A stretch of 64,000 bases of DNA from the NCBI GenBank assembly GCA_022036555.1, contig CM039130.1, forward strand, positions 21,540,570-21,604,569. Reading direction: 5' to 3'. Each line of letters starts with the position of its first letter. Positions within the stretch are counted from its first letter, which is position 1. A model generated the notes under the pieces. The model saw nothing but the letters and a program-made list of their open reading frames with translations, was not told where the DNA came from and ran no database searches. The translations under genes were made by a program, and so were the position numbers. Below are positions 21,901 through 33,848 of the stretch, in pieces. The stretch comes from Microstegium vimineum. Lineage: Eukaryota; Streptophyta; Magnoliopsida; Poales; Poaceae.

Positions 21901-23460
21901 ATCTTTCTCTTGATATGGAACACACCCACATCACTTTTCTGACCTTCGATGATTTTGCTTTCCAGAGAGCAACTGACTATGAGATTGTACAACACTATTG
22001 GATGTAGCAAATTAAAACCATCTTCAAGCAAGGGTTGCACAAGGTTACGGTGTGACTTCCCGCTTAAAGTGTCAGCTACTACATTAGCTTTTCCTAGATG
22101 GTAATGAACTTCTAGGTTGTAATCCTTGATTAGTTCTAACCATCTTCGCTGCCTCATTTTCAGCTCTAGTTGAGTGAAGATGTATTTGAGACTTTTGTGA
22201 TTTGTATATATATGGCATACGTTACCGAGGAGGTAATGTCTCCATATCTTCAAGGCATGTACCACTGTTGCTAACTCTAGATCATGCGTTGGATAGTTAG
22301 CTTCATGTTTCCTCAACTATCGAGAAGCATAAGCTATCACTTTTCCCTCTTGCATAAGAACACATCCTAGTCCAGTCCCTGAGGCATCACAATACACATC
22401 GAAAGGTTTCATTATGTCTGGTTGTGCCAAAATGGGTGCTGAAGTAAGTAGAGTTCTTAAGGTAAGAAAAGTTTCTTCACATTCCGAAGTCCATTCAAAC
22501 TTCTTATCTTTCTATAACAAGCTAGTCATAGGTTTAGCTATCTTGGAGAAATCTAGGATAAAACGGCGATAATATCCAGCTAGACTAAGAAAACTACAAA
22601 CCTCGGTGACTGAAGTTGGAGCTTTCCAATTCATGACCTCTTATACTTGGATCAATCGATATTCCATCAACAGAAAGGATATGCCCAAGAAAAGGTACTT
22701 TAGTGAGCCAGAACTCACACTTACCAAACTTGGCATACAACTTATGTTCTCTTAGACATGCAAGCACTACACGTAGATGTTCAACATGCTCTGCTTCACT
22801 TTCCAAGTAGATTAAGATGTCATCGATGAATACAACCATAAATTTATCTAACTCAGGCATGAAAATGGAATTCATAAGGTACATGAAATAGGCGAGAGCA
22901 TTAGTTAGTCCAAATGACATAACGAAATACTCGTATAGCCCATATCTTGTTGAGAACGTCGTTTTGGGTATGTCTTGTGGTCTGATCTTGATTTGGTGAT
23001 ACCCTGATCTCAAATCAATCTTAGAAAACACCTTAGCTTTGGAAAACTGATCAAACAGAATATCAATACGAGGTAAAGGCAATTTGTTTTTGATCGTCAC
23101 TGCATTAAGTGGTCGGTAATCCACGCACATCCACAAGGAATTGTCCTTCTTTTTAACGAACAGTGCTGGACAACCCCACGGTGAAGAACTAGGTCAAATG
23201 AGACTCTTATCAAGCAACTCTTGTAACTGCTTCTTGAGCTCAACCAGCTCATTGGGTGGCATTCTGTATGGTCTCCGAGAGATAGGTGCCATACCAGGTA
23301 CCAACTCGATGGCAAACTCGACATCTTGGTCTGGGAGAAGACCGGGAAGATCATCAGGAAACACATCTGGGAACTCACACACTACCAGAATGTTCTTTAA
23401 GGCGGTGACTTGGATAGCACAAGTCATAGCACAAAGATCAAACTTTTTTGGGAGTGATAC
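21900..23460 (-). pseudogene. Chromovirus reverse transcriptase and RNase H
   Basis: Reverse transcriptase starts after protease with the region ending ELLDKSLI. A TGA at 23194-23196 stands where an arginine codon is usual, then PSSSPWGCPALFVKKKD. Catalytic parts are WMCVDYRPLN, FSKIDLRSGYHQIKI and FIDDILIYL. Near 22650 the frame changes. RNase H shows VYCDASGTGLGCVLMQ, HDLELATVVHALKIW and YTNHKSLKYI; in the last the expected D of TDHKSL reads N, so one catalytic acid may be lost. TAG stops occur near 22517 and at 22317-22319, both at likely glutamine positions. Confidence 0.85.
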
Positions 23461-23792
23461 CTAAAAGGTTTCAGACTCTTCTAGAGTTTTCAAGGTAAGA
23501 GTTCTATTTCCAGTATCGATGGTTACCCCATAACGATGCATCCATCTCATGCCTAGGATCACATTCAAACCTAAGTCCGGTAGGACGATCAAATCTGTTT
23601 TGAACTCATGCTTCTGTATTAGGATGCTCACATCTCTAACTGCTTGTTTAGTTGATATGTTAGCCCTAGCTGAACCTATACAGTACCCCACATCCAAATC
23701 AGATATGCTCATGCCATGCTTAATAGTAAATGCTTCACTCACAAAAGAATGCGAAGGTCCTGAGTCAAACAGCACAACTGTAGGATGTTGGT
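23461..23792 (-). pseudogene. Chromovirus aspartic protease
   Basis: The protease processes Gag-Pol. The catalytic motif LFDSGPSHSFVS is intact (D-S-G), followed by the flap and the ILGMRWMHRYG block. A TAG at 23461-23463 then separates it from the reverse transcriptase frame (VSLPKKFDLC...). It directly follows the gag zinc knuckle region. Confidence 0.85.
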
Positions 23793-24846
23793 TTACGACA
23801 AATATACCAGCTGTGACAGGTTCTCCCTATGGAACTTCTTCCACTGTGGTATAATGCACCCGTCTCTAATACGCCTGATTCTTCCTTGGATGAGGGCAAT
23901 CCTTTGCAAAGTGCCCCGGATGTTGATAGTTGTAGCAAGGTGCATTATGAGTTGGAGCCTTCTGATTTCTGGAACTGCCTTGCCCTTGATTTCCTCTTGG
24001 AAGAGCAATGGTGTAAGGCCTACGATACTGACCCTGTTGTGCATTCTTAGCTGGAGCTTTCTTCTGAGGAGGCCTAAACTTAGCCCTGCCACTAGAGGAC
24101 GGTATGGAGCACGGTTAACAAAAGGAGCCCTTTGCTGAGACGAGCTTCCCTCAAATTCCCTCTTGTGTCCTTTAGCTGCAGCATGTAGGTTGTTTTGGTT
24201 CTCTTGGGTCAGAACATCACTGATGAACTCATTAAAGTTTGTGCGGTTGGAAGTAGCAAGAGTCTTCATCAATTTGCTACCCAGACCTCTCTTGAAGCTA
24301 TCAATCTTCTTCTCATCTGTATCAACAAACTAGGATGCATAGCGTGCCAAGTTGTTGAAAGCATAAAGGTACTCTATTAAGGTCTTGGTTCCTTGAGTGA
24401 GCCTCAAGAACTCTGCTGCTTTCATCTTCATCAAGCCAGGAGGGATATAGTGCCCCCCTGAAAGTGGTCTTGAACTGGTTCCATGTGACTTGAGCATTAG
24501 CAGGGTATGTGTTACGGTGATAAGCCAACCATATACTTGTCGGACCTTGAAGTTGGTGTGAAGCATACTCTGCCTTTAGCTCCTCTATCATCCTCAGCAA
24601 ATGGAACTTCTGTTCCAAAGTGTTCAACCATTCATCTACTTGAAGTGGCTCTTTAGCCTCCTTGAAGATTGATGGTTTTGTATCCAAGAAGACCTTGAAA
24701 GTACTAAACTGGTTAGTAACCGGCATGTTCACGATTGCCATGAACTGCTCTGGTGTGACTGGCGGTGGTGGTGGCAATGATGCTTCATCCACATTACGGT
24801 GATTACCACCACTTCTGGAACCACGGGATCGGGTATTGGCAGGCAT
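23793..24846 (-). pseudogene. Chromovirus gag
   Basis: The start at 24846 (MPANTRSRGSRSGG) is chosen because it matches the usual N-terminus of this lineage; an upstream in-frame Met is less typical. The gag core is seen as FLDTKPSIFKEAKEPLQVDEW and LQGPTSIWLAYH. The frame changes near 24400, a TAG follows near 24330, and the part with MKTLATSNRTNFNEFI follows. The zinc knuckle near 23910-23950 reads C-x2-Y-x4-H-x4-C, so the second cysteine has become tyrosine. The frame is broken again near 24090. Confidence 0.82.
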
Positions 24847-25071
24847 CTGCATGAATTTGATAGCAAGTAGCAATGAGATTCAAGTAATTATAGATGAATC
24901 ATAATTATGCACTTGGTACCATAGAAAGCATTCATACAAGCCAAAAGTGTCAGTCTCGACTGGACTTTAAGTCATAGAGGTTACATAACTAGCATGTTTC
25001 TCCATGATGTAACAAAAGATCAACACTGCCAAACACAAAAGACAACTAAGGACTAGGGCAACGAAGCTATC

Positions 25072-26002
25072 CTAGCCATCATGGTCACTGTCCATCCCTG
25101 ATAGACGGCCACCCACATTGTCACTATCGTCGATAAGCTCAAGCTCCTCTAGATCCTCCTCAACCTCAGCCTCTGGGTCATCATCAGCATAGATCACTGC
25201 AGGATCTACCTCAGGTAGAACTAGCGGAGGAATTAGGTGGATCACATTGTTGAGCCTATGGACCTCCTGCTGCAACTCCCAGATATAATACTGGGCTTGC
25301 TGAAGCCTACCACCCAATTCTGCCTCCTGATGGTCGAACGCGATGTTCCCCACAACCTGCTAGTGGCGAAGCATTCACTCTCGTGCCTCCGCTGCCTCAG
25401 CACAAAGTATAGTTGTGTCCCTCTCGTCCTGCGCCTCCTTGGCTACCCTCCTGAGTTGATGGTTGCCTCTACTCCAGTCCTGGCGAGACAACTCATTCTG
25501 CTTGAGTTGGTACACACAAACCTGGTAGGAGTAGTCTCTGGTGAAGAAGGCCTTGAGCACTGCGTACATAACACTTATAGCTGGTCCTGAACTGCTAGCC
25601 CTCTCATCCTTGTTCCTGATCAGGGGACTAGCCCTATCCTGCCACCAAACTGTAGTGTTAGGGTCCACCTCAGGAAAGGATCTTGCTGCTCCACTGTCAA
25701 GGTCTCCACTGTGTCTCTGATGGATCTGACTCGGTACTGCCCAAAGCTGTTGCCTGGGCCCCTTCCCAAGGGTTGTGACCCCCAGCCTCAGTTGTCAACT
25801 CCTGCCAAAGAGGAGCCTCGGTATGTGCTAGGATAGTCACTATCATTGTGTATCAGGGCAACTATCCGAGCGACGCCTAAGTCCAGAAATACCGAGGTGG
25901 CTCAGTATATCCTACCTGGTTCAACATCCTCCAAAGAAGAGTAGGTGTACCAAACAAGGTCATGAAGAGGTCACTGCACTGGGGAACTCCTAGTGCTACC
26001 AT
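25072..26002 (-). pseudogene. ORF upstream of gag in the Tekay-like element
   Basis: An ATG at 26002 directly follows a splice-acceptor-like ..TTGTTACAG. The frame reads MVALGVPQCSDLFM and then a block with PRYFW, YTMIVTILAH, LWQEL, EAGGH and AQATAL. The spacing of these elements recalls a double-stranded-RNA-binding fold, but this is only a pattern impression. Three stops (TAG, TAG, TGA) near 25880-25905 sit at likely Gln, Gln and Arg codons. After a frame change near 25700, 25072-25668 encodes a coiled-coil-like region (LKQNELSRQDWSRGNHQLRR; LGGRLQQAQYYIWELQQEVH) and a strongly acidic C-terminus (DDDPEAEVEEDLEELELIDD). Function unknown. Confidence 0.5.
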
Positions 26003-26739
26003 CTGTAACAAGTTTTTAACCTTTTGTAAGTACATGTGTTTTACAGATTATGCATTTTATCAACACAAGAGGTACAGATTTGATAAGGGAGGGAACGATG
26101 CAATGTATGGTGACAAATGATGCATGCACGTATCTTACATCGTCACATTCCTTATGAAAACAAACCTTTCACTAAACATGCTAGATAGTGACATACATAT
26201 GTTCTCTCATACATACGAAACTAATCGTTCTACACAATTTGTTGTTAGTGTACCTACAGAAGATTCATTTCAGCCCATTCCCCAACAATATGAATATATT
26301 GCATTGCCAAAAAGTAAATCTAATACTCACTTAGGTGTACACCCAGTATACACGTAAGTAGTATATGCACCCTTCTCAAAAAGTAGTACTCCCACACATG
26401 GGTATCTTGTTGTCCACATACATGTGTGTATGTAACAATTCGACACATTATATATTCCCTGCCTAGATCGACGGTTATTTCGGTCATGCTCTCACAACTC
26501 ACCTTGCCTTAGCATAGGTGCGACGTTGCAGAAAATTATTCTATCGACATATATGGCTAATTCATATATAAAGGCTACCTCAACCATTTGACCATAGGAT
26601 AGCATAGTTCAGTCCTGTATACATACCTTGGTCTGGACGTAGAGGTATTAATCCATACATTACCATTCAAGTGAATGGTACCCATACAATTTCAACCTAT
26701 ATGAAGTAAATAGAAATATGATGCATTCCCACAATTTAG
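26003..26739 (-). other. Leader/intron of the Tekay-like element, left of the Helitron
   Basis: AT-rich sequence with no supported gene. The acceptor-like ag at 26003-26004 (minus strand CAG|ATG) suggests that this is, at least in part, intron in the 5' leader between primer-binding site and upstream ORF. Confidence 0.45.
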
Positions 26740-26899
26740 TCTCTACTATAATTGAATTCTTCAAATAAATCTAGGTCCACTCACGCAAATGTCCCCTGCT
26801 GAGGGATCCCACCTTCATGTACTCAGAAAATTACACACATAAATTTACCTCTATTAAAATCAAAGGCTTATGAAACATCAACATCAGATCTAAGGGCTC

Positions 26900-28477
26900 A
26901 CATGCGATGTTTGTTCCAAGCTTCTCACCCACCTCTCATCCCACGCCCACACCCCCGCGAGCAACGCCCCATCATCCTCTCCGCCACCCCAGCATCCGCC
27001 CGCGTCGTTGCCTCGCGGCCACACCAATCTGCCCTCCGCGTTGCAGGGTGGAAGCCACGACCAGCTGTCGTCTCCGCGCTTCCCTTGCCATCTCCGACGA
27101 GGGTAGTTGTAGCCGTCGCCGGGGGTCGCCCTCCCCTGCTCCATCTCTGGCACTACCGAACCTCCACTCGCGGCTGGACCTCTGGAGCAGTGGCTGCCTA
27201 GATCTATCAGAGTGCCTTGCTGCAGGTTTCGTACCCATCTCTCCCTCTCTCTAAATTGCCTAAACTTTTTTGGTAACTTCATATGGCGCAAAGCTGAACA
27301 CTAGAACCCTAATTAAGCTATCTGGTTGTCTGTATTCGGGTATGATCTAATCAGTATTTTAATTTTACTTTATCTCGGCACTTCCATCTGCCTGCGAGCA
27401 TGTGAGGCTAGCCAGACATATGCATCTCTGTTGTTATTTAATCAAATCAATCTTAAATTCGTCATAGATTTTTATAGTATAGTTTTGATAAAATCTTAAA
27501 TTAGTCGTAGATTTTATAGTATAAAATTTATGTATATGTTGATGCTAGATCAAAATCTTGCGAACAGACGCACATAGATTTTTCCCTTCCTTTCCTATGG
27601 TATACATGGTATACAGAATTACAAATATAATATTCAAAGTTATCTTTATTATTTTTCTTATATACACTATAAAGGAGCAAATGAATTGAAAAACGTCGGT
27701 CACTAAAATCTTTGTACCCACCTTAGATCTCCTCTCTTGGATTCAATGTTAATTGTGGGCCAGGATCATTTCCTGACGCACTGACATATGGAAATTGTGT
27801 TTCCTAGAAGAGACGAGCGCCTCAGGCCCAAATTTTTCACCGGAAGATTTTCTTACTCTCCTGCATGTACCAGCGTCCTCGCAACACCACCCACCGTCGC
27901 GCTTCCTCACGTACTGCCCATGATAACTGTTGTGCTCCCTCACTCATGAAAGCTGTCGTGCTCCCTCGCTGTGTCATGGGATCCTGGCGGCCTCTGGGAC
28001 GATGGCGCAAATTTGCAGTTCCTACCTCACTATCGTTGTGGGAAAGGTTCTGCCATCTTTCTCAAGTTAGCTCCATATGAGTGGGTGGGGATTTCGATTA
28101 GATTTCTTGGTGTGATTAATTTTGAATGTTGATTGATTTGCATCAGAGGCAAGAGCAGATACTGCAGTTCTCATTACTATTGCAACTTTTGTAGATAAGA
28201 TCTCCATGGGTTAGTCTCATGTTCTAGGTTGATGCCCTATGTGACATTATCCTTTAAGTATGATCTTGCCTGCAAAATATTGTGTTTACTAAATCGATAT
28301 TGAGTTCACTGAACTTCTGGCCTCACTATTCTCTATTTTGCTGCAGGTTGTCGGGAAGTGCTCTTTTAGTTCCAATGACTGAGGTATGCATGAGTCTGAG
28401 CTTTAGCTCTGATAACCTATCCGTGCCAATTAATATATCCACTTTCCTCCTATTTCTCTTGTGGTGTGATAACACAC
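26900..28477 (+). other. Gene-fragment-like sequence in the Helitron, left of the nested element
   Basis: A GC-rich block at 26905-27225 ends in ctgcag followed by gtttcg, looking like a first exon and its intron. AT-rich sequence follows, then a second GC-richer block at 27770-28080. A short piece at about 28352-28385 is bounded by ttttgctgcag and gaggtatgc, as an internal exon would be. Frames are open on both strands in the GC-rich block, so the coding strand is not certain. No protein family is recognised. Confidence 0.4.
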
Positions 28478-29400
28478 TGTTAACACAAAAAATCATCGGA
28501 ATCTGCAAACACCTTAGGCTTATATCCGAAATCGATCTCCGAGGGGTGTGCCAGTCGATTTGACCAATTAATCGACAAGGACGATAAATAGAACAAGATC
28601 TGAACGAGACAACGACGATGCGCCCAGATGTCAAGGCTCAAACCTGATCAGGATAACTAGAGTAGAGTTGAACGAGACGACAGCGATGCGCCCGGACGTC
28701 AAGGCTCAGATTGCTCAAACGCGGAACTTGCAAGGGTTGACAGAGGTCGATGAGATGCAGCCCGTCGAAACTTGAAGAACTCGTAGATATACTAATACTA
28801 ATGCGATAAAAGATAAATTGTTGAAAAGATACATAAAAATAGTAGATTCATTTGATATGCTTGGATATATGATTTACAGCACCCCTTGGTACATATTTAT
28901 ACCCCGGCTAGGGGAGTTGTAAGCAAACACGACTCTAACTTTCCTAAACAAAACTCCTATTTTAAAGGAAATAAACGACTCGTGCAAGAGTCGGACTTAA
29001 AATAATCTATAATAATAATACTGGCGTAAAGCACCAGCTTCCTTATCCGTCTCCCTTGCGATGAAACCTTCCATCAGCAGTCCTCTTCCAATCTGCAACC
29101 TTCTTCTATTGCCATCGGCAGTTCTCTGCTGACGCCAGCTACGTCATACTGCTTCCGTTGGTATCATCTACCATTCATCAGCAACATTCCTGTCTCTATC
29201 GACAACATCCCCTTGCCTTCATCAACAGTGTCCTCCTGCCTCCATCGGCAACAAGTCCTTGTCCTCATCAACAACATTCTTGCCTTTATCGACAATCTGA
29301 CCGGTAATATCCCAATGCCGATAAGGAACGACAACTAGCCTTCTACCGATCGGCACAATCCTTAGATCATATTGATACGTGCCAAAAAATGGTGTCAACA
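28478..29400 (-). repeat. 3' LTR of the gag-only Tat element
   Basis: Length is 923 bp, TGTTAACAC...GTGTCAACA. The TATA box on the minus strand is at 28893-28901 (TATAAATAT). A purine-rich GGAGGGCATG directly adjoins on the internal side. It is near identical to 33088-33848 except for a block of about 160 bp (28944-29105) that the other copy lacks. Confidence 0.9.
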
Positions 29401-29450
29401 CATGCCCTCCAATTTCGGAGTATAAGATATCTTATGCACTGAAATTTCTT

Positions 29451-32400
29451 CTACTGCATCTCCTCCAAAATGCCTGCACCACTTCCTCGACTATTGCACG
29501 TAAGCATTGCAGAGCCACTCTCACAATCCTTTGACTTGTATCGAATATTTTCTTTTGTAGCCAACAAATTCATCGACAGCTGTTTCCAGTGCACAAACTC
29601 TTCACGCTCAGCCTGCCGATGCCCCCAAGTGCAACAGCTGAAACGCCAGGGCTCATTAAGTGCTTCCCTCAAGCCAAAATGCTCAAGGCCATCAACTCTA
29701 GTTACGCTATCGGCAACATATTGCCTTCTTTGCGCTTTGGTCTCCACTGCTTAACTAGAAATTTCTCTCCGGAAGGATTTTCATCGTGACACAAATCTTC
29801 TTGGTGCTCGCGCTACATCCTTCTTCCTTGAGTCTTTGTAAGACCCTTGGGGCACCATTGAGGAAGCTTAGTTTTTCAAACAGGCTGACATTGTTTCTCC
29901 CCGTTTGTGTTTGCACCATTCATGTTTGGATCTCTGGAGAATATCTCTTCGTCGGGTACCCTTGCATCAGCCATCTCTTCAGGCTCTTTTTGACAAATAC
30001 GCATGCCAAACCTGTCGTGTACGCTGAGCTTGCCCCCTAGGCGATCATGCACCAATTCTTTTTCTCTGATCGGCCTGCCATAGCTTGATGTCCGATCGTT
30101 AAAACAAGGTTTCTTTTCTGACCGATCGGCAGGGTAGTACCCATTGCATTCAGGACAATTATCAGCAGTGGGTAGTTTGATACCTTTTTCTCAACAGTGA
30201 ACAAAGAAGGGGCACCTTCAATGATCTTTATGCCGATGCCACTCCTGGCGTTCTTCCTCCTGCTGCCAATATCGTTCCTCCTGTGATTGCCGATAATCTT
30301 GTCATGACCGCCTATGCGTGATCACGACACCATATGATGCACATCTTTAAGGCCTCCTAGCGCCACTGCTATTATCGGTGACTCTCTTGCCTTTTCTATC
30401 GTCGGCAAGCTTCCTCCCTGTTACTTCATGCGCAGCTATCTGATGTTCTGGGTCTACCGATGCGCTTTTCTTGGTAGCTTCCGATGTCAACACCTTAGTC
30501 TTTTCACTAGTTTCCACCATGTTACATGGAAACGGGTGTTGGTCGATCTTCATCGGCTTCTAGGCCTTAGAATTTTCAAATTTGATTCGTCTAGATTCGA
30601 TTTATGATTGTAATTGCTGCCTAAATACTTTGCAATCATTGGTACTGTGCGAAGTCGCATTATGCCACTTGTATTACCTAATCCTTCTGAGCTGTTCAGC
30701 CGATGGAATTACCTGGTTAGGTGTCAGCTTAATCCTCCCTTCTTGAAGCAATAGGTCAAACATCCTATCGGCCTTGGTGATATCAAAGGTGAATCTCTCA
30801 GCTTCTTTCTGGTCGAACAGACAAGATACTGGCTTTTTATTCTCTACCCATTCAACTAAACCGATACTTGCTTCTTCGTCCGAATCTGTTTTCTTAGTCA
30901 AAGACACCTCTTTATCCCAATTTCCTCTAGGCTCGAAAACCTTGGTCTCTTGATCGGCAACCCTTTGCACAAGATGGCTTAAGCTTTTGAACTCTTGAGA
31001 CGCGTATTTGTCCCTGATGTGCGGCAATAATCCTTGGAAGGCCAAATCCGCCAATTGCCGATCATCAAGTACCAAGCTGTAGCACTTGTTCTTCATGTCT
31101 CGCATTCTTTGCACGAAGCTTTCTACCGATTCATCATTAGACTGCTTCAATTTGACCAAATCGGTAATCTTCTTTTCATGTACGCCAACAAAGAAGTATT
31201 TGTGAAACTGTTTTTCTAGATCGGACCAAGTGATCACAGAATTTGGAGGTAGTGAAATAAACCATGTAAATGTCGATCCAGATAACGATAACGAGAACAA
31301 TCTCACCCTCAGTTCATCCCTGCTGGCTGCCTCTCCACATTGGATAATAAATCGGTTAATGTGCTCCATTGTTGATATATCATCTTGACCAGAAAATTTA
31401 GTGAAATCTGACACTTTGTACCGATTTGGGAGATGGATCAAATCATACGCAGGAGGGTACGGCGTCCGATAAGAATATTTATTAACCTTAGGCTTGATAC
31501 CGAATTGCTCTTTCATCACTTCGGTAATCTTATCGGCCCAGTACGCATCTTGATCCTGCCGATGCACTGGCTGGATGTTGACTGGTTGAACAGATTGATG
31601 TACCTTCTCATCTCTTTGTGGTAAATAGGCCGAACTGGTTGGTGCAGAGGCAACATCAATTCGCTGAACATCATGCATCGGCTGATTTGTCGATGGACCA
31701 CCTTGAACACCCACTGAAATATATTACGGGAATAGAGGGTTTACCGGCTGGGACGCCGATGCATCATTATATAATCCCGATGGTAAGTGGTGGTGTTGGA
31801 CCCCTGCCACTTGACATCCAGGTTGCGTCACCTGTTGTTGAACATTATGCGTCGGCTGAGTTGCCGATGGACAATTTTGAACATCCACTGGGTTGTATTG
31901 TGATATTGTATTCATTGGCTGATATGTCGATGTCCCATTGTGCACGTTCACTTGCGAGTACTGCGGCGAAGTAGTACTTATCGGTTGATGTACCGATATT
32001 TCATTCTAAAGACTCACTGGCGGATGATACTGCGGAGCTCTTGCCACTTGGTATCCAGGTTGCACAACTTGCTGCTGAATCGGTAATTGACCGATCCAAC
32101 TTACATTAGATGTCATCGGCATATGACTTGCCGATGGCTGATAACTAGCTGGCGCTTGCTACCCTTGTACCCTTGGATGATCGCCTTGATTTGCGGGTAC
32201 CACAGCTTGAGCAGCCATTGCCGATACAAGCTGATTAACAATTGCCATGCCTTGTTGTATCGGCCAAGAATTTGCCGATGGCCTCGCGTAGGACACTTCA
32301 TGTACTACCATCTTAAACCCTCCTGACGGCAACTGCATATTTGAAGGTGTTGCAGTATAATGCGTCACCGGGATCATCGGCTGTACGGGCGCTACCGATG

Positions 32401-33019
32401 TCATGGGAGCCTTCCATGCTGCATCTTGCCTTGGAGACAATCTAGGATTAGCAACAAATGAATCTGGAGGCATACCGTATCCCCACCAGTTGGCGGAAGT
32501 TGGCTGACTTTGGGTCACAGGTCCAGACATTGTTGACGCCACCAGATTTGTATTCAATTGAGTGATACTTGCTGGGCTCGATCTTGGCGACATGATCTCA
32601 TCGGCAGATTGGTTCATAATCGGTGAAGACACCCTTGGATTCACCGATGAGATCGTAACAGATGCCGATCTGAGTTGATGATACACCGGACCAACATAAT
32701 ATGGTGCTTGTCCTTCCTTAAAAGTTTGCTTGACAACATTGTAAACAGTATTGGACATCATATTGGATTGGCTAATTAACACATGATCTAATGCAAAATT
32801 AACCATCTCTTGTAATTTACCAGGATTGGCGTCGAAGGTGACTTGCCGTGGATCTTGCTTCTGGATAGCTTCGCCGCTCCTGTTTAGGCTGAAGGACTTC
32901 AGATACAACTGTTTGTACTCCTCCATAGCCCGCTCCATAGCTTGCTTCTGATCATCTCTCAAATTTGCTTCGGAGACTTCAATGACACTCTTCGGATTGA
33001 TCCCAGCAGTATCGTCCAT
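29451..33019 (-). pseudogene. Tat-like gag, long form
   Basis: The frame starts at 33019 (MDDTAGINPKSVIEV), about 50 bp from the primer-binding site. It stays the same to at least 30674, interrupted by TAG at 32159-32161, TAG at 32006-32008 and TAA at 31724-31726, all likely former glutamine codons. A Q/P/S-rich N-terminal region of about 400 residues contains a tandem repeat (31600-32080). The gag core follows: YKVSDFTKFSG, ISTMEHINRFIIQCGEA, LRVRLFSLSLSGSTFTWF, SDLEKQFHKYF. A zinc-binding-type region with CPFF-HC and CPEC occurs near 30170-30260, after a stop at 30674 and a few more. The tail runs to about 29451. The product would form particles but has no enzymes. Confidence 0.82.
31600..32080 (-). 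repeat. 240 bp tandem duplication in gag
   Basis: Two in-frame copies of about 80 codons lie side by side. Both contain QQQV-QPG-QVA followed by a variable QP-rich stretch and ST-QPM. Landmark: tgccacttg..atccaggttg occurs at 31804 and again at 32042. The copies have diverged, so this is an old duplication. Confidence 0.65.
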
Positions 33020-33066
33020 TAAGCTTGTAATGGGCTAAACCGTGGCTAACAGATGTGATATGGTCC

Positions 33067-33087
33067 CACCGGGCGTGCCAAAAGAGC
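33067..33087 (-). promoter_or_regulatory. Primer-binding site of the gag-only Tat element
   Basis: On the minus strand, right after the LTR end GTGTCAACA, come GCTC and TTTTGGCACGCCCGGTGGG. The same block follows the 5' LTR of the Tat element at 59839. It is the conserved tRNA-primer site region of this lineage; I did not identify the tRNA with certainty. Confidence 0.75.
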
Positions 33088-33848
33088 TGTTGACACAAAA
33101 AATCGTCGGAATATGCAAACACCTCGGGCTTATACCCGAAATCGATCTCCAAGAGTGTGCCAGTCGATTTGACCAGTTAATCGACAAGGACGATAAATAG
33201 AACAAGATCTGAACGCGACAACGATGATATGCCCAGATGTCAAGGCTCAAACCTGATCAGGATAACTAGAGTAGAGCTGAACGAGACGACAGCGATGCGC
33301 CCGGACGTCAAGGCTCAGTTGCTCAAACACGGAACTTGCAAGGGTTGACGGAGGTCGATGAGATGCAACCCGTCGAAACTTGAAGAACTCGTAGATATAC
33401 TAATACTAATGCGATAAAAGGTAAATTGCTGGAAAGATAGATAAAAAAAGTAGATTCATTTGATATGCTTGGATATATGATTTACAGCACCCCTCGGTAC
33501 ATATTTATACCCCGGCCAGGGGAGTTGTAAGCAAACACGACTCTAACTTTTTTCTATTGCCATCTGCAGTTCTCTGCTGACGCCAGCCACGTCATCCTGC
33601 TTCTGTCGGCATCATCTACCATTCATCGGTAACATTCCTGTCTCTATCGGCAACATCCTCTTGCCTTCATCAACAGTGTCCTCCTGCCTCCATCGGCAAT
33701 AAGTCTCTGTCCTCATCAGCAACATTCTTACCTTTATCGGTAATCTGACCGGTAATATCCCAATGCCGATAAGGAACGACAACTAGCCTTCTGCCGATCG
33801 GCACAATCCTTATATAATATTGACACGTGCTAAAAAACGGTGTCAACA
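33088..33848 (-). repeat. 5' LTR of the gag-only Tat element
   Basis: Length is 761 bp, same termini as 28478-29400, TATA box at 33501-33509. It lacks about 160 bp: after gactctaact the sequence jumps directly to ttctattgcc. Short matching t/c-rich sequence at both break points suggests a slippage-type deletion after insertion. Confidence 0.9.

Larger units (their letters stand above)
28478..33848 (-). mobile_element. Gag-only Tat-like LTR element (non-autonomous)
   Basis: Two LTRs in direct orientation (28478-29400 and 33088-33848) enclose a primer-binding site, a long gag and a purine tract, but no protease, reverse transcriptase or integrase. Both LTR ends read TGTTRACAC...GGTGTCAACA. No matching target duplication is seen (cacac on the left, tacat on the right). 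Elements with gag but no pol are known in the Tat lineage and are mobilised by full-length partners; that such a partner exists here is inference. Confidence 0.85.

Noticed and set aside
26890..27291. 133-codon ORF on the minus strand and 99-115-codon ORFs on plus
   Set aside because: GC-rich block with frames open on both strands and no family recognised. Treated as a captured gene fragment of unknown strand instead of a gene.
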